Source: Myxococcales bacterium
Lineage (GTDB): Bacteria; Myxococcota_A; UBA9042
Direction: 5' to 3'
DNA length: 64,000 nt
NCBI GenBank assembly: GCA_023954815.1
Contig: JAGSHB010000010.1
Coordinates: 1-64,000 of the forward strand
The notes beneath the pieces were generated by a model, which saw only the letters and a program-made list of their open reading frames with translations, made no database searches and had not been told where the DNA came from. Shown here one piece after another: positions 61,301-64,000 of this stretch. Every line of letters begins with the position of its first letter. The first letter of the stretch is position 1. Made by a program: the position numbers and the translations under genes.

Positions 61301-61483
61301 TGAATCTTCGCTCGCCACGTCCCCCGTCACACCACCGGAATCGGCCTCACCGGCACCCGTGTCCCCGCTCGTGTCACTGCTGTTTGCCGCGGTATCGGGA
61401 CCGTCGGAGTTCGTTTGTTCCGTGCCACAGCCGAAGCTCAGCGCGAGCACAACGCAGCCAATAAGGATTGAGCGGGTCTTCAT
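58343..61483 (-). CDS. Giant modular Cys-rich / jelly-roll lipoprotein, third paralog (1046 aa)
   Basis: MKTRSILIGCVVLALSFGCGTEQ; modules ending GAYIDDLSIRTGC, TLIDYVKIKTSC, GVLIDDLKFTQKC; many CC..DCDDGNACTVDAC repeats. Confidence 0.85.
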   Translation of the reverse strand: MKTRSILIGCVVLALSFGCGTEQTNSDGPDTAANSSDTSGDTGAGEADSGGVTGDVASEDSGPADAGPEDVAVDAGAEDTADAAVADSAVADSAVADTNAPDTAQPDTNAPDTAQPDISIDAGPLDKITEHASTCKTDSDCTIPCATGSCSEGKCAYNVGGGCAVDLGGDKVACYPAGAASKAAACLSCKPSISNTALTSITDLVPFESANEGWLISDVSGNGMKWNLSDTRKAGGKMSMYIGDPKSKVYANDKHVKSTATSPVMTVPSNDGVKAALHFWLYLDTEETKGYDYLQVDLIEDKKDAKAEKIFHSDTIGGSTHNVWQMQTLDISKWAGKKVKLIFTFDTLDGYVNAFEGAYIDDLSIRTGCCGGLSDCNDGNACSTDVCAASKDSKGLPVCGHTVKKQCCSSSADCSDGKPCTLDLCSGPGGTCSHNPKPECCMKADDCDDKDSCTIDHCPKAGATCQHTNTCCKADNECVSADPCLVGKCAGGDCAFTSKCCSQDAECDDFNPCTIDACDQGKCIHSPSKAPGCCSVEPVVFEFDSDMDGWKSDPKLSKGLEWHQSTYAGGKTEPENGAGVLRYGIKGQKTFDKLTGSNYLYVTSPVIELPAGQQYTLEIKAKFALNYKTTSNYLYLYYLVDGKQITSYSNYSQKEYYYINHKTDGWVIWQKDVSAFAGKKFQVKLRGRIYGYSSKPQSGQGTLIDYVKIKTSCNAKKCSGNAACVPASTSCQGGVGVCNEGACAFGTGCCKTSADCKSPTLCSIGSCKYGKCSFTEKKNCCMGAGDCDDGNACTVDACPGAGKDCTHTPIPGCCLGSGECDDKKACTQDVCVANKCKHTDVCCKSDSECDDKDSKCTVDKCGSNGFCNFTPTGVVGCCEPNLWSNDFSSSLKSMTLANTDGKDKGWQLWTNATKYKSAKGVLYYGNIASKNYNFGASSGTATTPEITLPAGNPTKLSLWLYQATESGTSYDKSYIYLITSSGKKIQLWYKGSKGFSTNKWNELSFDLKAWAGQKVKIQFLFDTKDSVSNSTLGVLIDDLKFTQKCP
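61141..61240. repeat. Nested tandem repeats (2 x 30 bp then about 3 x 15 bp) in the lipoprotein linker
   Basis: gggcggtgtccggcgcgttggtgtcSggtt/c... repeated, then ggccacggcgctgtc repeats; encodes (A)VADSAVADSAVADTNAPDTAQPDTNAPDTAQPD. Confidence 0.85.
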
Positions 61484-61775
61484 AATAGCTCCGGGAGGAC
61501 GTCAGCGGGGAGCCGGCGTCAGACAGCGGCGGAATGTACCACTTTCGCGGTGAGGCTATCAAATTGAAACCGCCGATCTCGCCGGGTTCTCAACCCGTGT
61601 TCCTGGAGGATCCAAAGGGATTCAACGCCATGGTAGATTTGGTGGTCGTAGCGAAATACTGTTGTGACGCTGCAATGGGTCCAAGGGTGGCACCACCGAT
61701 CAAGCCCTCGGCGATATGTGGCGGCGCGGAATGAAGCCAATCGCGGGCGGGGCAGCGAAGAACTGCGCGCGACGG

Positions 61776-63446
61776 CTAGAACTCCACAATCCACGCCGCG
61801 CTCAGGCGCCAAGCCGCCGTGGCGCTGGCCCCGTCTCTTCCGGCGTCAAATGCTGGCCCTGGGGCAAAGTAGCTGAACTGCAGGACACCACGCCCGGCGG
61901 TGCCGAAGCCCCAATCTACCCGACCTGCGGGCTCGATGCCGAGGAAGGAAGCCTTGCCCGGGGTCGCGCCAGACTGTGATGCGCCTGCGATGAGGCAACC
62001 GATCTCAAGTGCGCGGCCTAAGGATGTGCTCCCGAGCGATAGCCGCCACGAAGGGCGTGCGTACCAAGCATTCGCCACGGCGCCGATGACCTCACGAAAC
62101 AACAGGCCATCGACAAGCATACCGCGATGGGCGGCTACGCCCGTGACGAAAGAGCGATGAACGAGTTCTTTCGAGTTGGGGTCAAGAACCGTCAGGTTGG
62201 CCTGATCGAGCACACCGAACCCACCCGCGTCGTCGCCGCTTGCCCAGCCGGCCCGAAGTCCGAAGCGATGAGTGCCGGTCGTCAAACTGAGGCGCGTGGC
62301 GATCGCCCCGCCGACAAACGTGGTGCTGGTATCCGTGCTGGGCAAGGCGTCGGTATTGTCGACGGTGGCGACCCGCAAAAGGGCCTCTCCCTCAGCGTGA
62401 AAGACGCCGGCTTTCGTGGTTGTACGCCAGGAAACAGTCCCCTGTGGCACGATCAACAGCGCGTCCCGTGGGACCAACTGGCTGCAGTTGCCCGTCGACA
62501 GGCAGGCTGCATCGAGATCTGGGTTGTCTTCGTGCTCCATGCGCAGTGCCACGGACTGATCTTGATAGGAGACTGCGACCCCCCACCGCAGGCCATCGGA
62601 TGTTGGCGACGGAGCGCCGCCCTCCACCTGGGCGAGGTAGCGGATGACGTCTGCTGAGTCTTGCAGCCCGTAGCGTAAAGCGCTGTCCTCCGGGCCCTTG
62701 CTGGTGATGGGCAACGTGCCCATTGTGTCGCGTGAAAGCCCGAATTTCAGCCCGAATAGCTTGGCCGTGAGCCCAACCCGATCGACGTCAGACTGAAAAT
62801 CCGATAAGCGATCGCGGCCGTCGTTGCGCCACAGACCGAGACCGAAATGGTCACCGACGCGCCCAATCGTGAGTTTCGCCAGACCAAAGAGATCGAATGT
62901 ACCCCAGGCCCGCCGAACCAAGACCAAATCGGACCACGCTGAGCCTCCCATCAGGCCCACCAGCGGACCTGAGCCCACTGCGGGAGTGGCGCCGCTCAAC
63001 AGTCCGCCAGACACGTCGATCTGGGCATGGATCTCAGCGAGCGCGCCAATAAACAAGGTTGGATTAAGCCGAAGACGGGCGTCGGCCAAGCCCACGTCGC
63101 CGCCGGGAGCGCTGCCAGCGATACGACTGACCGAGCCTGGCATGCCGCCCTGCCCCAGCCCTGGGTTGGAGAGCCACTGCCCGCGCAGGCGGCTCCAGCC
63201 AGCCAACTGCAAGTGGACAAACGGAGCGCTTGCTGCCGGTGAGGCCGGGGCGATGGCGTCGACGGATGGCCCGGCCTCGGCGCTCTTGGTGGGCGTAATC
63301 TTGCCCGCCACGCCCGATCCGCTGGCGGCAGTCGCCTGATTCGGCGCGATGCACAGCAGGAGGAGGCCGACAGTCCATGCAGCGACTCGCCGCGATGATG
63401 GCGGGGAGAGGAGGGCTGCAGTTGCGCGTTTTCGCGGGGACATCAA
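61776..63446 (-). CDS. Putative outer-membrane beta-barrel protein
   Basis: Signal peptide (VGLLLLCIAPNQATAAS); barrel-like alternating sequence; LTIGRVGDHFGLGLWRNDGRDRLSDFQSDVDRVGLTAKLFGLKFG; terminates AAWRLSAAWIVEF. Confidence 0.7.
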   Translation of the reverse strand: MMSPRKRATAALLSPPSSRRVAAWTVGLLLLCIAPNQATAASGSGVAGKITPTKSAEAGPSVDAIAPASPAASAPFVHLQLAGWSRLRGQWLSNPGLGQGGMPGSVSRIAGSAPGGDVGLADARLRLNPTLFIGALAEIHAQIDVSGGLLSGATPAVGSGPLVGLMGGSAWSDLVLVRRAWGTFDLFGLAKLTIGRVGDHFGLGLWRNDGRDRLSDFQSDVDRVGLTAKLFGLKFGLSRDTMGTLPITSKGPEDSALRYGLQDSADVIRYLAQVEGGAPSPTSDGLRWGVAVSYQDQSVALRMEHEDNPDLDAACLSTGNCSQLVPRDALLIVPQGTVSWRTTTKAGVFHAEGEALLRVATVDNTDALPSTDTSTTFVGGAIATRLSLTTGTHRFGLRAGWASGDDAGGFGVLDQANLTVLDPNSKELVHRSFVTGVAAHRGMLVDGLLFREVIGAVANAWYARPSWRLSLGSTSLGRALEIGCLIAGASQSGATPGKASFLGIEPAGRVDWGFGTAGRGVLQFSYFAPGPAFDAGRDGASATAAWRLSAAWIVEF

Positions 63447-63561
63447 GAAAGCTCCAGGAGCGGTGGGGCGCGGAGTGTAGAGAAGCGGCGAGCGAAGCGG
63501 AAGGGGGGCAATCAGAACAGTCGGGCGAGTGTGGAACGACTGTTGCTGGCGGGATCAACCG

Positions 63562-64000
63562 TCAAGGTTGATCGAGCCCTGGACGCTGATAGATCGACAG
63601 AATTGGAACGCCCTCCGAGTGCACCTGGGCGATGGGTGCAACCGTACCAAAGGCCTGCTGGCATTCGAGTTCGTAGTCGTCGTGAGCACGCTGATGATGG
63701 AAGAAACCGAGCTTCGCTTCGGCTGGCTTGTTGGCGTAGCTGAGGTCCCTGCGAAACCATCCCTCGCGCTGATACATGCGAAACGCGCCCCACGCGCTGT
63801 TGTGGAACCAAATCCGAGCGTTCTTTGGCGCCCGGCGGTTGACCTCAGCGAGGCCGTCGCGGGTCGCGCCGCCCCAGAATTGGCGCTGCATTCCGGCCAA
63901 GGCTGCCCCGGGCAGGCCGCCGATGAGCTCGTTGTGATAGAGCGAGCCGTGTGGATGTACGTCGCGCGTTGCCTGAGCCGCTGGTAGAGCAACCAGCGCC
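63562..64000 (-). CDS. C-terminal part of a predicted membrane glycosyltransferase-like protein (runs off window)
   Basis: Frame is open to the window edge (LVALPAAQATRDVHPHGSLYHNELIGGLPGAALAGMQRQFWGGATRDGL...APIAQVHSEGVPILSIYQRPG). Family call is inference. Confidence 0.6.
   Translation of the reverse strand, partial: ALVALPAAQATRDVHPHGSLYHNELIGGLPGAALAGMQRQFWGGATRDGLAEVNRRAPKNARIWFHNSAWGAFRMYQREGWFRRDLSYANKPAEAKLGFFHHQRAHDDYELECQQAFGTVAPIAQVHSEGVPILSIYQRPGLDQP

Overview
This is a GC-rich (by eye), gene-dense chromosomal window that looks like a deltaproteobacterial/myxobacterial-type genome; the taxonomic call is inference from gene content only. Housekeeping blocks are clear: the ftsK motor domain, RNase E/G, pdxA, rpsB-tsf-pyrH-frr, recO, a RodZ-like HTH protein, a LolC/E-like permease, serA, mpl, rpsA, nnr-pdxJ-glmM, a patatin-like phospholipase, mutY, a FadL-like outer-membrane protein, a DUF3473-type deacetylase, and an OmpR/HAMP-kinase two-component pair. 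Between them sits a large accessory complement of predicted secreted lipoproteins: two MopE-type 'CDGxDNDCDG' repeat proteins (one with Kelch-like sequence) and a tandem block of three very large Cys-rich / jelly-roll modular lipoproteins (52.1-61.5 kb). The least explained region is 19.86-22.83 kb. It holds a 110-bp hairpin-rich tandem duplication bracketed by AGACTGCGC/GCGCAGTCT inverted repeats, placed immediately upstream of an orphan AAA+ ATPase that resembles contractile-injection-system ATPases. That ATPase overlaps by ATGA with a 91-aa partner protein. I saw no tRNA, rRNA, CRISPR or transposase genes. No searches were run; all family names come from recognising motifs in the supplied translations.
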